Under the pieces are notes generated by a model. It was not told the origin of the DNA. It searched no databases and saw nothing but the letters and a program-made list of their open reading frames with translations. A program made the position numbers and the translations under genes. From Lactuca virosa (taxonomy: Eukaryota; Streptophyta; Magnoliopsida; Asterales; Asteraceae): DNA of 64,000 nucleotides. Within the stretch, counting starts at the first letter, position 1; every line of letters starts with the position of its first letter. Below are positions 1 to 11,549 of the stretch, in pieces. Where the stretch lies: positions 342,003,720-342,067,719 of the forward strand of contig CAKMRJ010003334.1 of assembly GCA_928212115.1 (NCBI GenBank). Reading direction: 5' to 3'.

Positions 1-2480
1 CTGGTTGACAAGGTGCCCAAGAAACTGCACCTCGCGCAACCAGAACTCACACTTGGAGAACTTAGCATACAAGTTCTCCCTTCTCAAGGTCTCCAAAACC
101 TCCCGCAAATGCTCCTCATGCTGCTCTCGCGTCTTGGAGTAAACCAAGATATCATCAATAAATACTATCACCGACCGGTCTAACATCGGTCTACACACGC
201 GGTTCATGAGGTCCATGAACGCGGCAGGAGCATTGGTGAGCCCGAAAGGCATCACCACGAACTCATAGTGGCCATAACGTGTCCGAAATGCCGTCTTCTG
301 CACATCCTCCTCTCTGACCCTCACCTGGTGATACCCTGAACGCAAGTCTATCTTGGAGAACCAAGATGCTCCCTGAAGCTGGTCAAAGAGGTCGTCAATC
401 CTCGGGAGTGGGTAGCGGTTCTTCACCGTTACCTTATTCAGCTCCCTATAATCGATACACATCCGATGCGACCCGTCCTTCTTCTTCACAAACAGAATCG
501 GGGCTCCCCAGGGTGAACTGCTCGGTCTAATGAAACCCTTGTCTAACAGCTCCTGAAGCTGTGTAGACAACTCCTGCATCTCAGGAGGAGCCAACCGATA
601 CGGTGCCTTGGCTATCGGAGCCGCACCAGGGACTAGGTCGATCCTGAACTCCACCTGTCGCTCTGGAGGTATCCCAGGCAGCTCCTCGGGGAATACATCC
701 GCGAACTCTCGTACTACGGGCACATCGCCCACCGTCGCCTTACCCGCCTCCCGGGTGTCCATGACATATGCGACATATCCTGCGCAACCCTGCTGAAGGT
801 AACGCCTTGCCCTCGCTGCCGAACAGAAGGCTGGCCCTCGCTGTGATCTCTCACCCTGAATTACTAACTCTCCCCCACTTGGGGCTCTGACTCGTACTAA
901 CTGTTGCGCGCAATCTATCACTGCCCCATTGGGACTCAGCCAATCCATACCAATAATGACCTTGTTTCCCCGCAATGGAATGGGAACTAGGTCAACCAAA
1001 TACCGCTCTTCGAACAACCTTAACACACAATCTCGGAAGACCTCTGATGCTCGCACCGACCGGTCGTCCGCAATCTCGACCTCTAAAGGGCAATCCAACA
1101 TGCCCGAGGACTCAGGAAACTTCTTGCTAAGTGCAAGAGAAACAAAGGATCGGGTAGCCCCCGAATCAAACAACACCTGGACTGGAATACCGTTCACATG
1201 GAACGATCCTAAACGTATATACACAGAGCACATATCAATATCATAAATCTCATATAAATAGGTCAGAGGGAAAGAATCATACCCGTCACCACATCGGGTG
1301 CAGCGCGTGCCTCCTCGGCTGTCAGCTGAAATGCCCGGCTCCTCACCACCGGAGCCTCTGCCTTGCCCTGCCGGCCATCTGTAATCCGCAGGGTCGCTGG
1401 AGCTGGCGCCTGTACTGGCGCTGCTGCTGTCAACTGGGGGCAGTTGGCCCTCTTGTGGCCCCTCTGGTTGCAGTGGAAACACAGCAACTCAGATGTCTGA
1501 ATAACCGGAGCAGGGGCAGTACAATCCCTGCTGAAGTGTCCCGTCTTGCCGCACCTGTAGCAGCCTGTCGATCCTAATCTACACGCTCCCTCGTGCGACC
1601 TGCCGCACTTCCTGCAGCGGCCCGGTCCTGAATGGCCTTTCGGCCTACCATCTGATCCCTTGGGCTTCTTTCCCGAAGCCCCTATCGTCTGTCCCTCCTC
1701 TGCCTTCCTCTTCCGGATGTGCTCCAGATCTATCTCCCTCTCCCTCGCCCTAGCAATCATAGAATCCAGGGTAGGGCAAGCTGAAAAACTGACATGCTCC
1801 CGAATGTCGGCTCGCAGCATGTCATGGTAGCGGGTCCTCCTCATATCCTCATCACCTGCATACTGGGGCACCAGTAACGCCCTCTCCCGGAACTTGGCAG
1901 TGATCTCCGCCACTGTCTCTGTCGTCTGCCTCATATCCAAGAACTCTCGTGCCAACTGCTGGAGCTCCACCGCAGGCGCGAACTCCGCCCTGAATCGTGT
2001 CACAAAGTCCGGCCATGTCATAGCCTCAATGGCCGCGGCTCCCAAAGAGTCACAAACCGACTCCCACCAATCTCTAGCTCTGTCACGTAGACACCCTGCT
2101 GCAAATCGTACCTTCGACCCCTCGGGGCAGAAGCTGATCAGCTGTGCAGACTCAAGGTCTGCAATCCATCGTCTGGCAGCAATGGGGTCCTTCGCCCCAT
2201 GGAAATCTGATGCACCACTGCCCCTGAAGTCCTTAAAGGACAGTGTGCGTGGTCCTGACTGGCTAGCCGCCATATCACTCCTGAACGCCCTGAGACGATC
2301 CTCCATCAACTCTACAATACCCTCCTTGATCGACCCGAAGATGATGGGAGTCGACTCAAGGATGCCCCTGGTAATCTCTGACGCGATGAACTCGCGTAGA
2401 CCCTCATCAATTGGTTCGGACCCTGAACCCGAACCCGATCCCGATCCTGAGCCTCCCGCTCCCTGTCGTGTGGTCACCAT
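1..2480 (-). CDS. Ty3/gypsy gag-pol, element 1 (spliced, 3' end outside window)
   Basis: This is the polyprotein of a Tekay/Del-like Ty3/gypsy retrotransposon, which makes the particle and copies element RNA into DNA. Exon 1 (2480-1283) is gag. The start is the ATG at 2480, not the in-frame one at 2540, because homologous copies share the M-V-x-T-R start. It has a Gly-Ser-rich N-terminus, a retrotransposon gag core (about 2250-1850) and CCHC knuckles near 1560-1521 and 1485-1441. Pol (1208 to the left edge) carries the protease D-S-G-A at 1167-1156 and the reverse transcriptase F-I-D-D at 162-151. I read every pol codon from 1208 to 1 and found no stop; gag is open too. Gag and pol lie in different frames and are joined in frame by a putative 74-nt intron. 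RNase H, integrase and chromodomain lie outside the window. Of the elements here this is the best candidate for a recently active one. Confidence 0.9.
1209..1282 (-). other. Putative 74-nt intron between gag and protease, element 1
   Basis: The donor GT is at 1282-1281 and the acceptor AG at 1210-1209. The stretch is AT-rich, has a CTGAC branch-like motif near the donor, and contains the stop codon (1265-1263) that would otherwise end gag. Removing it joins the gag and pol frames at a Gly codon. Elements 2 and 3 have a GT-AG interval at the same place with different interior sequence. Splicing is inferred, not shown. Confidence 0.7.
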
Positions 2481-3370
2481 ACTGAAAAACATAGCATAAC
2501 CACCATCAAACGATATTCCACTAACGAGGCTCACATACATACCACTAGTCCCCGGTCTCGCCTCGGCCCTTTTTGAATCGAGTACGGATCCTCCGCTTTC
2601 AGTAGTACGGGCCCATACTACCTTCCACGTCTATCCGTACTTTCCTCAAGAATTGCCTCAACTCAACCAAGTCCTTTCTACTAATACTGCGGTTCTCGTG
2701 CTACTCTCGCCCTAGGCTTGCCCTAAGTAATCGCCATCCCACTCTCTGCCATCAGCTGCACAAGAAGTCCCTGCTTTCTTTCCCTAACTAGCTGCGAATA
2801 CTATTACATATTACTCAGACTAGATAATTATTCGAATGAGAGGTCCTACCCTACAACGGTTGGACTCAAACAAGAGCTGCGAAATAGGGCTAGACCCAAC
2901 CTTCTGAAATTATTTAATCCTTGCAATATGTAACTTAGCATATTCGTTCACTAGTTAGTGAAAGACGACTAGAACTCCTAATAGCACAAAGCAAGCAGCA
3001 TTCGGGCATTGAGTACACATAATCAAGTATATACTACTCTGGCTATCATACTGACTGATCTGTACTAGCATGCAATTCTCAAAAAGCCGAAACACATAAA
3101 GCAGGCACATAAGGCATCATTCCTAGATCCTTAGTCCTATTCTAGCATGCTGTTCTACTGAAACTGAACTGATAATCATAACGTAAACTTGTATGGGCAC
3201 TTTGGGGAAAACTTACTTGAGCTCGGCCGGTCGCGCACATCACACACCTTTTTCTTTTTAGAAATCCCTTTTACTTAGTCTTTAGAAAATCATTTTTTTA
3301 TAAAAATCTTTTAATCCCTCGATTTGAGTCCAGACACCCCCGAAGGTGTGTCCGAATCCCTCAAACCAGG
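2481..3370 (-). other. Untranslated leader of element 1
   Basis: This is the stretch between the primer binding site and the gag ATG. I see no ORF or other feature. Close relatives are present at 6051-6952 (element 2) and 44337-45215 (element 3), so the leader is a conserved part of the family. Confidence 0.6.
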
Positions 3371-3382
3371 GCTCTGATACCA
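3371..3382 (-). promoter_or_regulatory. Primer binding site, tRNA-iMet type
   Basis: On the minus strand this reads TGGTATCAGAGC, the usual plant initiator-tRNA-Met primer site. It lies three bases inside the 5' LTR boundary (the LTR begins at 3386). Confidence 0.9.
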
Positions 3383-3695
3383 ACTTGTAACATCCCAAAA
3401 ATACCAGCTAAAATTTCATTTTTAAATTAGGTTAATTCATAAAAACATCGTTACAAAACATTCATAATATTAATTTATGTCTGAGAACCGGTAACATCAT
3501 AGTAAAATATTCAGAGTACATCCCAGAAAATCCATAGTGCGGAAAACATGAGAGTGTGTGATATGCCGCTACCGCGCCGGCTCCTGTCCCCTAGCTGAAG
3601 AGGTACCTGAAAACAAAACTATAAAACGTAAGCACGAAGCTTAGTGAGTTCCCCCATAATGCCACATACCATGCAATCATATAATGAACAGCTAA

Positions 3696-3930
3696 GAGAT
3701 ACGGGCCTCGCCCACACCCATAGAGATACGGGCCTCGCCCACACCCTACTAGCTAGGAGATACGGGCCTCGCCCACACTCTACTTTCTGAGAGATACGGG
3801 CCTCGCCCACACTCCGCCACTAAACTATAACATACAAGTATCACACAGACAACAAGTATAAGCAATTCTATCATACTGGCATATATCACAATTAAACTCA
3901 GCTATGAGATACGGGCTCCGCCCACACTCC
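3696..3930 (-). repeat. Minisatellite in the LTR of element 1
   Basis: Direct repeats of a unit beginning GAGATACGGGCCTCGCCCAC start at 3696, 3723, 3757 and 3791, with a diverged copy at 3906. Spacing is 27 to 34 bp. It occupies the same LTR position as unrelated minisatellites in other copies. Confidence 0.85.
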
Positions 3931-4109
3931 GATACTAACAATCGTCTATACGGGCCGGCCTTGGTGCCTTAGACCCGTCCCTACTGGAAGGAAACTCACC
4001 TCGAGAGTAGCTGCCGAAAACCTGCTCAGACTACGCCTGGCTGCCGCACCGGTAATCCCTCCGGCTATAAATCCGTAAACATGGATTAGGTACTCATAAA
4101 TACCCCTAA

Positions 4110-4165
4110 GGTCAAATGACCGGTCAAAGTCAACTCCTTGGTCAAAGTCAACCTTCTGATTGACT
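4110..4165 (-). promoter_or_regulatory. TTGAC (W-box-like) cluster in LTR, element 1
   Basis: Plus-strand GGTCAAAGTCAAC-type motifs recur several times. Read on the element strand they are TTGAC(C/T), the core bound by WRKY factors. The cluster directly abuts the palindrome pairs at 4168-4199. Confidence 0.5.
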
Positions 4166-4167
4166 GG

Positions 4168-4333
4168 ACTCGCCGAGTCCATATGGCGACTCGCCGAGTC
4201 CTTCTATGTCTAGCCCGACTCTGACTCATCGGGTCCCTGTTTCCACTCACCGAGTCAGCCTGACTCGCTAGACGGGGGCATCTAACAAACCCGCGACTGG
4301 ACTCGCCGAGTCCAAGGGGGTGACTCGCCGAGT
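4168..4333 (-). repeat. Paired ACTCGCCGAGT palindromes
   Basis: Perfect 11-bp palindromes around a central base start at 4168 and 4189 (21 bp apart) and at 4301 and 4323 (22 bp apart). Degenerate versions lie between them. Confidence 0.85.
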
Positions 4334-4496
4334 CCGACGAACAGATCTCACAAATCGCTCCAATCAGAACATCAACCTTAGAGATTTGGAGATTCTGGGA
4401 CTATAGCTACATGTTAAATTGCTAATTCCACGTGCGACTACGGAGGGTTGGACCTCCTACACTTAAACCCTTCTTATCCTAGTGACTGATCATATG

Positions 4497-4681
4497 ACTC
4501 GCCGAGTTGGAAGAACAACTCGTCGAGTTCAAGGCTATATTCAAGGGACTCGCCGAGTTTGAAGGACGACACGCCGAGTACCAGGCAATCTTCATAGGAC
4601 TCGCCGAGTTGTTTATCCAACTCGCCGAGTCTAAGGCCATCTTCTTGGAACTCGCCGAGTGCACTTTGGCACTCGTCGAGT
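4497..4681 (-). repeat. Eight-site array of ACTCG(C/T)CGAGT palindromes with 21/30 bp spacing
   Basis: Sites start at 4497, 4518, 4548, 4569, 4599, 4620, 4650 and 4671. The spacings are 21, 30, 21, 30, 21, 30 and 21, giving a 51-bp period of paired sites. The spacer sequences are only weakly similar, while the 11-mers are kept. Both spacings are multiples of three, so several frames stay open across it; I read those as by-products. Confidence 0.9.
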
Positions 4682-5102
4682 ACCCTTCGACTCTTCACCC
4701 GTTCTGGCCAAAACTGAGACACGTAATGGTTCCAAACCATAAATCTAAGCTCCTAAGGTATAAACACACGGAGTTTGGGAGGTTTAAGGTCTTGAAATCC
4801 ACATATAAGGGACAAAAAGGGAATCTATTATACTAAAGATTAAGAAGGAGCTTTCTTACCTGGTTAGGAGCTTCTCCCAGGGTAGATTTCGGATCTACCA
4901 CACTTCCTTGCACCCTCCAACTTTCTCCTTCTTCTCTTAAGCTTCAAGCTTCCTTCACCAAGCCAAAATCACTCACAAGGATCAAAATGGGCTAGGGTTT
5001 CGCTCTACAGTTCTTCTGGAAGAGAATGGGACGAAATGGGTGTTTTAGAATGGGTAACATAGGGTGAAATGTCTGACAATAGAGCTTCATCCAGACAGGT
5101 GG

Positions 5103-5199
5103 ACTCGCCGAGTCCATGCATCGACTCGCTGAGTTCACCGCTCAAAACCCGTGTCCACCCTGCTGCTACTCGGCGAGTCGGGACGCAGACTCGCCGACT
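5103..5199 (-). repeat. Two more palindrome pairs near the 5' end of the LTR
   Basis: ACTCGNCGAGT-type sites start at 5103 and 5124, and at 5168 and 5189, both pairs 21 bp apart. In element orientation they are within about 160 bp of the LTR start, in U3. Confidence 0.85.
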
Positions 5200-5260
5200 T
5201 CGTGGCAAAATTCAGATAAAAAAAACTTAAATAAAATCATACCATGAACCCGGTGTTACA

Positions 5261-5789
5261 GTTTCACAACACACCAAGAACAAAAGGAGGCTTGTGATAG
5301 AGAGGATAGGAAGTACAAATCGGCTAGTATTCTCCTTTAGAATGCATCAACCGATTTTAGGGAGTTAGGGGTTACTTTTATAGCCTAGGGTTTCATCCAT
5401 GCAAACCCTAATTCACCATGACCCTTCACATTTCATAGGACTTTTGGGCTAAACCTTCATGGACTCTCATAAAGGTTTAGTCCAACCCTAATCAACATGG
5501 ATCATTGGTCCAAACTATAAGTATTACTGATTTACCTAATCAGTCCCCGTAAATTTAATCAGTCTCTTTTGATCACTAAATTAATTCCAAATTAACTCTT
5601 GATCAATACTAATTAAATAATGTGGTTTCTCAATTAATATATTATACTTATAATATATTAATGAATTACAAATAACCTCTTTCTCAAATATCCATCCTAT
5701 CAAATTGTTCCAGTGAATTGCAACCCAAATGGACCATGCTACTTTTAGGTCAAGTACATACCAATTATAGTTATGTGCTTAGACACCTA
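5261..5789 (-). mobile_element. Partial Copia-type LTR split by element 1
   Basis: The sequence resembles the right-hand part of the Copia LTR at 50806-51580, including the shared CACAA..ACACCAA region and the 'CTTAGACACC' end. The left part is missing exactly where element 1 begins, so element 1 probably inserted into it and the rest lies left of the window. The right end stops a few bases short of the expected CCAACA. Confidence 0.7.
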
Positions 5790-6035
5790 ATTGGGAAGCT
5801 CACTAAGCTTTGTGCTTACGGTTTTCAGTTTGTGTTTCAGGAACTTCCGGCTTAAAATGGAAGGGCCCGACTTGATCGCACCTCATCCGCCCATGTTTTC
5901 CACATTATGTGATTTTGGGATTTGTACTCTGATATTATTTCATTATGATACTCTTTTGGTTGTTTTGACATGATTACTGGATGTTTGAAATGAATTAAAA
6001 AATGAATTTTTTGTCTGGAAATTTGGGATGTTACA
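5790..6035 (+). mobile_element. Truncated 5' LTR of element 2
   Basis: The 246 bp correspond base for base in length to the last 246 bp of the 3' LTR (12570-12815), with many substitutions. It ends TGTTACA next to the primer site. The U3 part is lost, so the element is promoterless. Confidence 0.8.
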
Positions 6036-6038
6036 AGT

Positions 6039-6050
6039 TGGTATCAGAGC
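6039..6050 (+). promoter_or_regulatory. Primer binding site of element 2 (tRNA-iMet type)
   Basis: TGGTATCAGAGC lies three bases after the end of the LTR. Confidence 0.9.
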
Positions 6051-6952
6051 CTTGTTTTGAGGGATTCGTGCGTACTCTCGGGTGTGTTTGAACTCAAATT
6101 GAGGATTTGGTAGATTTCATAAAAAGAAGTAATTTATTTATAATAAAAGAAGGGGTGTGATGCGTGCAATCAGCCGAGCTCAAGTAAGTTTCCCCAAAAT
6201 ACCCATACATGTTAAATGTTTTATACTATGATATGAGAATCGCATGCTAGACTAGGACTAAGGATCTACTTAGGATTGCATGATAGAATGCTAGGAGAGA
6301 TGCCTTTTATGTGCCTATTGTACGAGCTTATAGATTTGTATGCTAGTATGAGATCAATTATCTGATAGGATGGCTTGTTTAGCTTATGTTCTTATTCGAA
6401 TTGCTTTATGCTTGAAAGTTGCATGATTTGTGCTTTTAGGAATTTTCATTAGTACCAACTGACTAGTGGACGAATGTGTTTGGTTACATATTGTTGAGAT
6501 TAGATAATTTTAGAAGGTTGAGTTTAACTCTATCGCACAGCTCTTGTTTGAGTCCAACCATTGTAGTGTGGGACCTTTCATTCAAAGAATTATCTAGTAC
6601 CGATAGTATGTAATTGTATTCATGTGGTAGCTAGATGGTATTAGTGGGAGTCCCTTGTGCAACTGATATCATAGAGTGGTGAGGAAAGGAACCCTAGGGA
6701 GTTCCTGGAATATGTCTTGGCTCGCAGGCGCTCTATAGTATGAGAGGGGTAATAGATAGAAAGGAATTGTCTTGGAGGAATCATGAAAGTCCTTGGGAGG
6801 GTATGGATAGGCGTGGAAGGTAGTATTGGGCATGTACTATTAAAAGCACAAGATTTATACCCAAGACAAGGAAGGCCATGGTGAATTAAAGAGACTTCGA
6901 GAGTGTGAACCTCTCCGTGTGTATAATGATTATTTATGTGTTATGTTTCAGC
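6051..6952 (+). other. Untranslated leader of element 2
   Basis: This interval lies between primer site and gag and is homologous to the leaders of elements 1 and 3. There is no convincing ORF. Confidence 0.6.
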
Positions 6953-9900
6953 ATGGTGATACACAAGGTGGGGTAGGAGGTTCAGGATATGGATCTGGTT
7001 CAGGCTCGGGCACCGAACCAATTGAAGAGGGATTACGTAATTTTATTGTGTCTGAGATTACTAGAGGCATCCTTGATGCAACCCCAGTGATGTTTGGGTC
7101 AATCAAGGAGGGTATCATCGAGTTGATGGAGGATCGCCTTAGGATCTTTAGGGCTGACATGGTCGCTTGTCAGCCCAGAGCTCGTACTCTCTCCTTCAAG
7201 GATTTCAGGGGATGTGGGGCGCCGAAATTCTTTAGGGAGAATGACCCCATTGGAGACGGGCTATGGATAGCAGGTATTGAGTGTGCCCCAATGACTAGCT
7301 TCTTCCCCGAGGGGTAAAAGGTGAGGTTTGCTGCATTTTGTCTGAGGGAGCGAGCTTGGGATTGGTGGGAAGAGGTTGGCTATACCCTGGGAGCCCCAGC
7401 CATTGAGGCCATGACCTGGTCGTATTTTGTGACCCGGTTCCTAGCGGAGTTTTCACCAGCAGTTGAGGTGCAACAGTTAACGATGGAGTTTTTGGATATG
7501 CGACAGACGACTGAGACCGTGGCAAAGATCACTGCCAAGTTCCGAGAGATGGCTTTATTGGTACCCCAATATGCTGCAGATGAGGAGATGAGGAAGACCC
7601 GTTACCTTGATATGTTGAGATCTGATATCACGAAGTTTGTTAGTTTTTCCGCCTGTCCGATTCTGGATGACATGATATCCAGGGCTCAGGAACGGGAAAT
7701 TGATTTGGAGCATATAGTGAAGAGGAAGGCAGAGCACGGGCAGATGACATGGGTTTCAGCGAAGAAGCCCAAGGGCTTCGATTCTAGATCGAAGGGCTAG
7801 CAGGAACAGGAAATTGATTTGGAGCAAGTGTTATAGGGCACATGACGGAGTCTGCAGAGAGGGTGGTTCGGGTTGCTAGAAGTGCGGCAAGACATGACAT
7901 TTCCGCAGGGATTATACCACCATTATTACCACCCATGGATCTGATTTGATTTGCTTCCATTGCAACCAGAGGGGCCCTAAGAAGGCCAACTGCCCGAGTT
8001 TATCAGCGGTAGGACTAATAGCAGCAGGACCAGTAGCAGCTCCTGCTCCGGCGACCTTGAGGATCACAGATGGTCGTCAGGGCAAGGCAAAGGCGCCAGT
8101 TGTTCGAAGCACGACATTTTAGCTGACAGTCGAGGAGGCTCGTGCAGCACCCGATGTGGTCACTAGTATGTATCTTGTCCTTATCTTTTCATTTATTCCA
8201 ATTGTCATGCTTATATGTCTATATTGTTGTTTAGGGTAGTTCCTCATGAACGATATTCCTGTGCTGGTTTTATTCGATTCAGGGGCTACCCGATCTTTTG
8301 TATCTCTTGCACTTAGCAAGAGGTTTTTCGATGTTCTGGGAGAGCTAGATTATCCACTAGAGGCTGAGATTGTTGATGATCGTCCGGTGCGAGTGTCGAG
8401 GGTTCACTAGGGATGCACTTTGGAGTTGTGTTGGTGAGCAGTATCTGGTTGATTTGGTTCCTATTCCCCTGCGTGAGAGCAATGTCATTGTAGGGATGGA
8501 TTGGTTGAGCCCCAATGGGGTGATGATTGATTGTGGGCTTCAGTGGGTACGGGTTCGAGCCCTAAGTGGGGAGAGTTGGTGATCCACGATGAGGGTGCTC
8601 GCGTGGGCCGGCTCTCTGTTCGGCAGCAAGGGCCAGGCGTTATCTTCAGCAGGGATGTTTTGGGTTTGTGATCTATGTGATGGATACTCGGGAGAAGGGT
8701 GAGGTGATCGTGGATGATGTACCAATTGTTCGGGAATACCCAAATGTGTTCCCGAAGGATTTGCCCAGAGTGCCTACAGAGAGACAGGTGGATTTTCGGA
8801 TTGACTTGGTTCCAGGTGCGGCTCCGATAGCCAAAGCACCTTATCGGTTAGCACCTCCAGAGATGCAAGAGTTGTCTACACAACTGCAGGAGCTGTTAGA
8901 CTAGGGATTTATTTGGCCAAGTAGTTCACCATGGGGAGCGTCGATCTTATTTGTGAAAAAGTAGGATGGGTCGCATCGGATGTATATCGACTATTTGGAG
9001 CTGAATAAGCTAACGGTGAAGAATCGTTACCCACTCCCGAGGATCAACGATTTATTTGATCAGCTTCAGGGTGCATCTTGGTTTTCCAAGATTGATCTGC
9101 GATCAAGTTATCACCAGATGATGGTCAGAGAGGAGGATATACACAAGACAACCTTCCGGACTCGTTATGGTCATTACGAGTTCGTTTCACAGATCTCATG
9201 AATCACATTTGTAGGCCTATGTTGGATCGGTTTGTAATTGTGTTTATTGATGATATCCTGGTCTCTTCCAAGACCAAGGAGCAACATGAGGAGCATCTAA
9301 GACAGGTATTGGAGACTTTGAGGAGGGAGAGGTTGTATGCGAAGTTCTCCAAGTGTGAGTTTTGGTTGCGCGAGTTGCAATTTCTGGGACACTTTGTCAA
9401 CCAGAACGGTGTTCTGGTCGATCCGGCCAAGGTTGAGGCGGTGATGAGATGGAAGGTTCTGAGGTCTCCGTCTGAGATTCAGAGTTTCTTTAGATTAGCG
9501 GGTTACTATCGGAGATTCATTCAGGATTTATCAAAGATAGCAGTTCTTTTGACCATGTTGACAAAGAAGACTATCACGTTTTGGTGGGGACCTGAGCAAC
9601 AAGCAACTTTTGAGACTCTGATGTAGAGATTGTGTGAGGCGCCGATTCTGACCCTGCCGGAGGGTGTCGAGGATTTTGTGGTGTATTGTGATGCATCGAT
9701 TAGTGGTACGGGTGCAGTTTTGATGCATCAAAGTCATGTGATTGCTTACGCTTTGAGGCATCTAAAGCCTCATGAGACGAACTATCCTACACACGACTTG
9801 GAGTTGGGGGTGGTGGTTTTCGCCCTCAAGATTTGGTGACATTACCTCTATGGGGTTCGTTGTACTATTTATACGGACCACAATAGCCTGAGGTATCTGA

Positions 9901-11532
9901 TGGATCAACTGAATCTGAACATGAGGCAACATAGATGGTTGGATTTGGTAAAGGATTATGATTGTGAGATCCTTTATCACCCAGGGAAGGCTAACGTAGT
10001 TGCCGATGCTCTCAGCTGCAAGGCAGTCGCTTCTCTGATCAGGGATGTGTGTTTGAGGATGATAATGATGACCCTACTCTTAGAGCAGATCTGAGTGGCT
10101 CATGTTGAGGTTATGAAGGAAGAGCACCAAAAGAACGAGTGCATAGTGGGTCAGGTGGCTTCCATCGATTAAGATAGTTGAGGGTTATTGACATTTCATC
10201 GGATGGTGTGGGTTCCATATTGGGGTGGTGCACATCAGGTTTTGATAGAGGAGGCGCACAAGTCAAGATTCTCTATTTATCCCGGATCGACAAAAATGTA
10301 TAGAGATTTCTGGCCTGATTATTGATGACCATGTATGAAGCGAGATGTGGCATGGTATGTGGAGAGGTGCTTGACTTGCAGGAAAGTCAAGGCCGATCAT
10401 TAGCCACCCCACAACAAAATGGAGTCGTTGGAAGTTCCCATATGGAAATGGGAGGAGATTACGATGGATTTTATCACCAATCTGCCTAGGACGGCGCACT
10501 GAGTGGATTCGACATGGGTCATCGTGGATCGGTTGACCAAGAACGCTCATTTTATCCCAATATAGGAGAACATTCCAATAGAGAAGCAGGCCGATATCTA
10601 TATTCGGAAAGTGGTGGCATGGCATGGGGTGCCAGTTTCTATGGTCTCTGATAGGGTTGTTCAGTTTACTTCCAGGTTCTGGAAGCGATTCCACGAGGAG
10701 TTAGGTACCCGTCTGCATTTCAACATGGCTTTCCACCCGCAGACTGATGTTCAGAGTGAGGTGACTATCCAAACTTTAAAGGACATGTTTCGGGCATGTG
10801 TTCAGGATTTTGGTGGTATTTGGGATACGTATCTTCCATTGGCAGAATTTTTCGTATAACAACAATTATCACGCCAACATTGATCGACCTACTTTTTGAT
10901 ATGCTCTATGGGCGGAAGTGTAGGACCTTAATATGTTGGGGTGAGGCCGGTCAGCGGGTCATGGGGAGTACCGAGGTGGTACTCAAGAAGACGTAATTGA
11001 TTAGCAGGTCCGCGACAGACTTTAGATAGCACATAGTCGACAAAAGATCTACGCAGATAGACGCCGACCAAACTTGGAAGTTCAGGTTGGAGATATGGTG
11101 GTACTCTTGAAGGTGTCACCTTGGAAATGTGTCATCCGATTCAGGAAGCTGGGTAAGCTGGGCCCCAAGTATATTGGTCCTTTCAGGATTTTAGCCCGGG
11201 TGAGCAGGGTAGCATATCGTTTGGATCTGCCAGAGGAGCTCAGTCAGATTCACAACACTTTTCACGTCTCTCAGTTACGTAAGTGTTTGGTTGATGATTC
11301 TGCAGTGGATCCTTTGGAGGACATTTAGGTGGATGGCCGCCTGAATTACATTGAGAGACCGGTGACGATCCTTGACCGAAAGACGAAAACCTTGAGGAAC
11401 AAGGTTGTGGGATTGGTGAAGGTGCAGTGGCTGAACCGAAAGGGTTCTGAGTGGACGTGGGAGCCAGAGGACGAGATGAGGGAGCATTACCCAAAGTTAT
11501 TTGCGGCAACAGACTTTGAGGATGAATTCTGA
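6953..11532 (+). pseudogene. Decayed Ty3/gypsy gag-pol with chromodomain, element 2
   Basis: This is an old copy of the element 1 family. The gag start region is near 6953 (already frameshifted), the gag core runs 7020-7790 with a stop at 7317, and the knuckle remnants lie at 7870-7990. A GT-AG interval at 8166-8234 matches the element 1 intron, followed by protease (D-S-G near 8278), reverse transcriptase (8800-9600, F-I-D-D near 9245), RNase H (9630-10000), integrase (10200-11060) and a C-terminal chromodomain-like segment (11340-11510). It ends at a TGA at 11530-11532. Many in-frame stops and frameshifts interrupt it, so it cannot be functional. The terminal W-x-W-E-P motif is typical of Tekay/Del chromoviruses. 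Confidence 0.9.
8166..8234 (+). other. Putative 69-nt intron between gag and protease, element 2
   Basis: It has GT at 8166 and AG at 8233-8234, an AT-rich interior, and the same gag-protease position as in elements 1 and 3. The downstream exon begins with an in-frame TAG in this dead copy. Confidence 0.6.
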
Positions 11533-11535
11533 TTC

Positions 11536-11549
11536 AAGTGGGGGAGATT
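11536..11549 (+). promoter_or_regulatory. Polypurine tract of element 2
   Basis: The purine run AAGTGGGGGAGA sits just before the 3' LTR, as expected for the plus-strand DNA primer. Confidence 0.85.

Larger units (their letters stand above)
3386..5260 (-). mobile_element. 5' LTR of element 1
   Basis: The LTR is 1875 bp with TG...CA ends (plus-strand TGTAACATCC at 3386, ...GTGTTACA ending at 5260). In element orientation it has a U3 with many ACTCGNCGAGT palindromes, TTGAC clusters, a minisatellite around 3696-3930, then a block shared by all LTRs of this family (near 3629-3669) and the primer site. The flank 5261-5265 (GTTTC) should match the flank of the other LTR, which lies left of the window. 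Confidence 0.88.

Noticed and set aside
1894..2499. 201-codon plus-strand ORF
   Set aside because: It is antisense to the intact gag of element 1, an open frame caused by base composition.
3696..4681. CRISPR-like look of repeats with spacers
   Set aside because: Palindromic 11-mers and minisatellites inside a plant LTR retrotransposon, with no Cas genes and no regular unique spacers.
4474..4836. Overlapping ORFs on both strands with periodic L-G-E-like residues
   Set aside because: They arise because the palindrome steps (21 and 30 bp) are multiples of three; several frames are open at once and none has a family match. Treated as by-products of the array.
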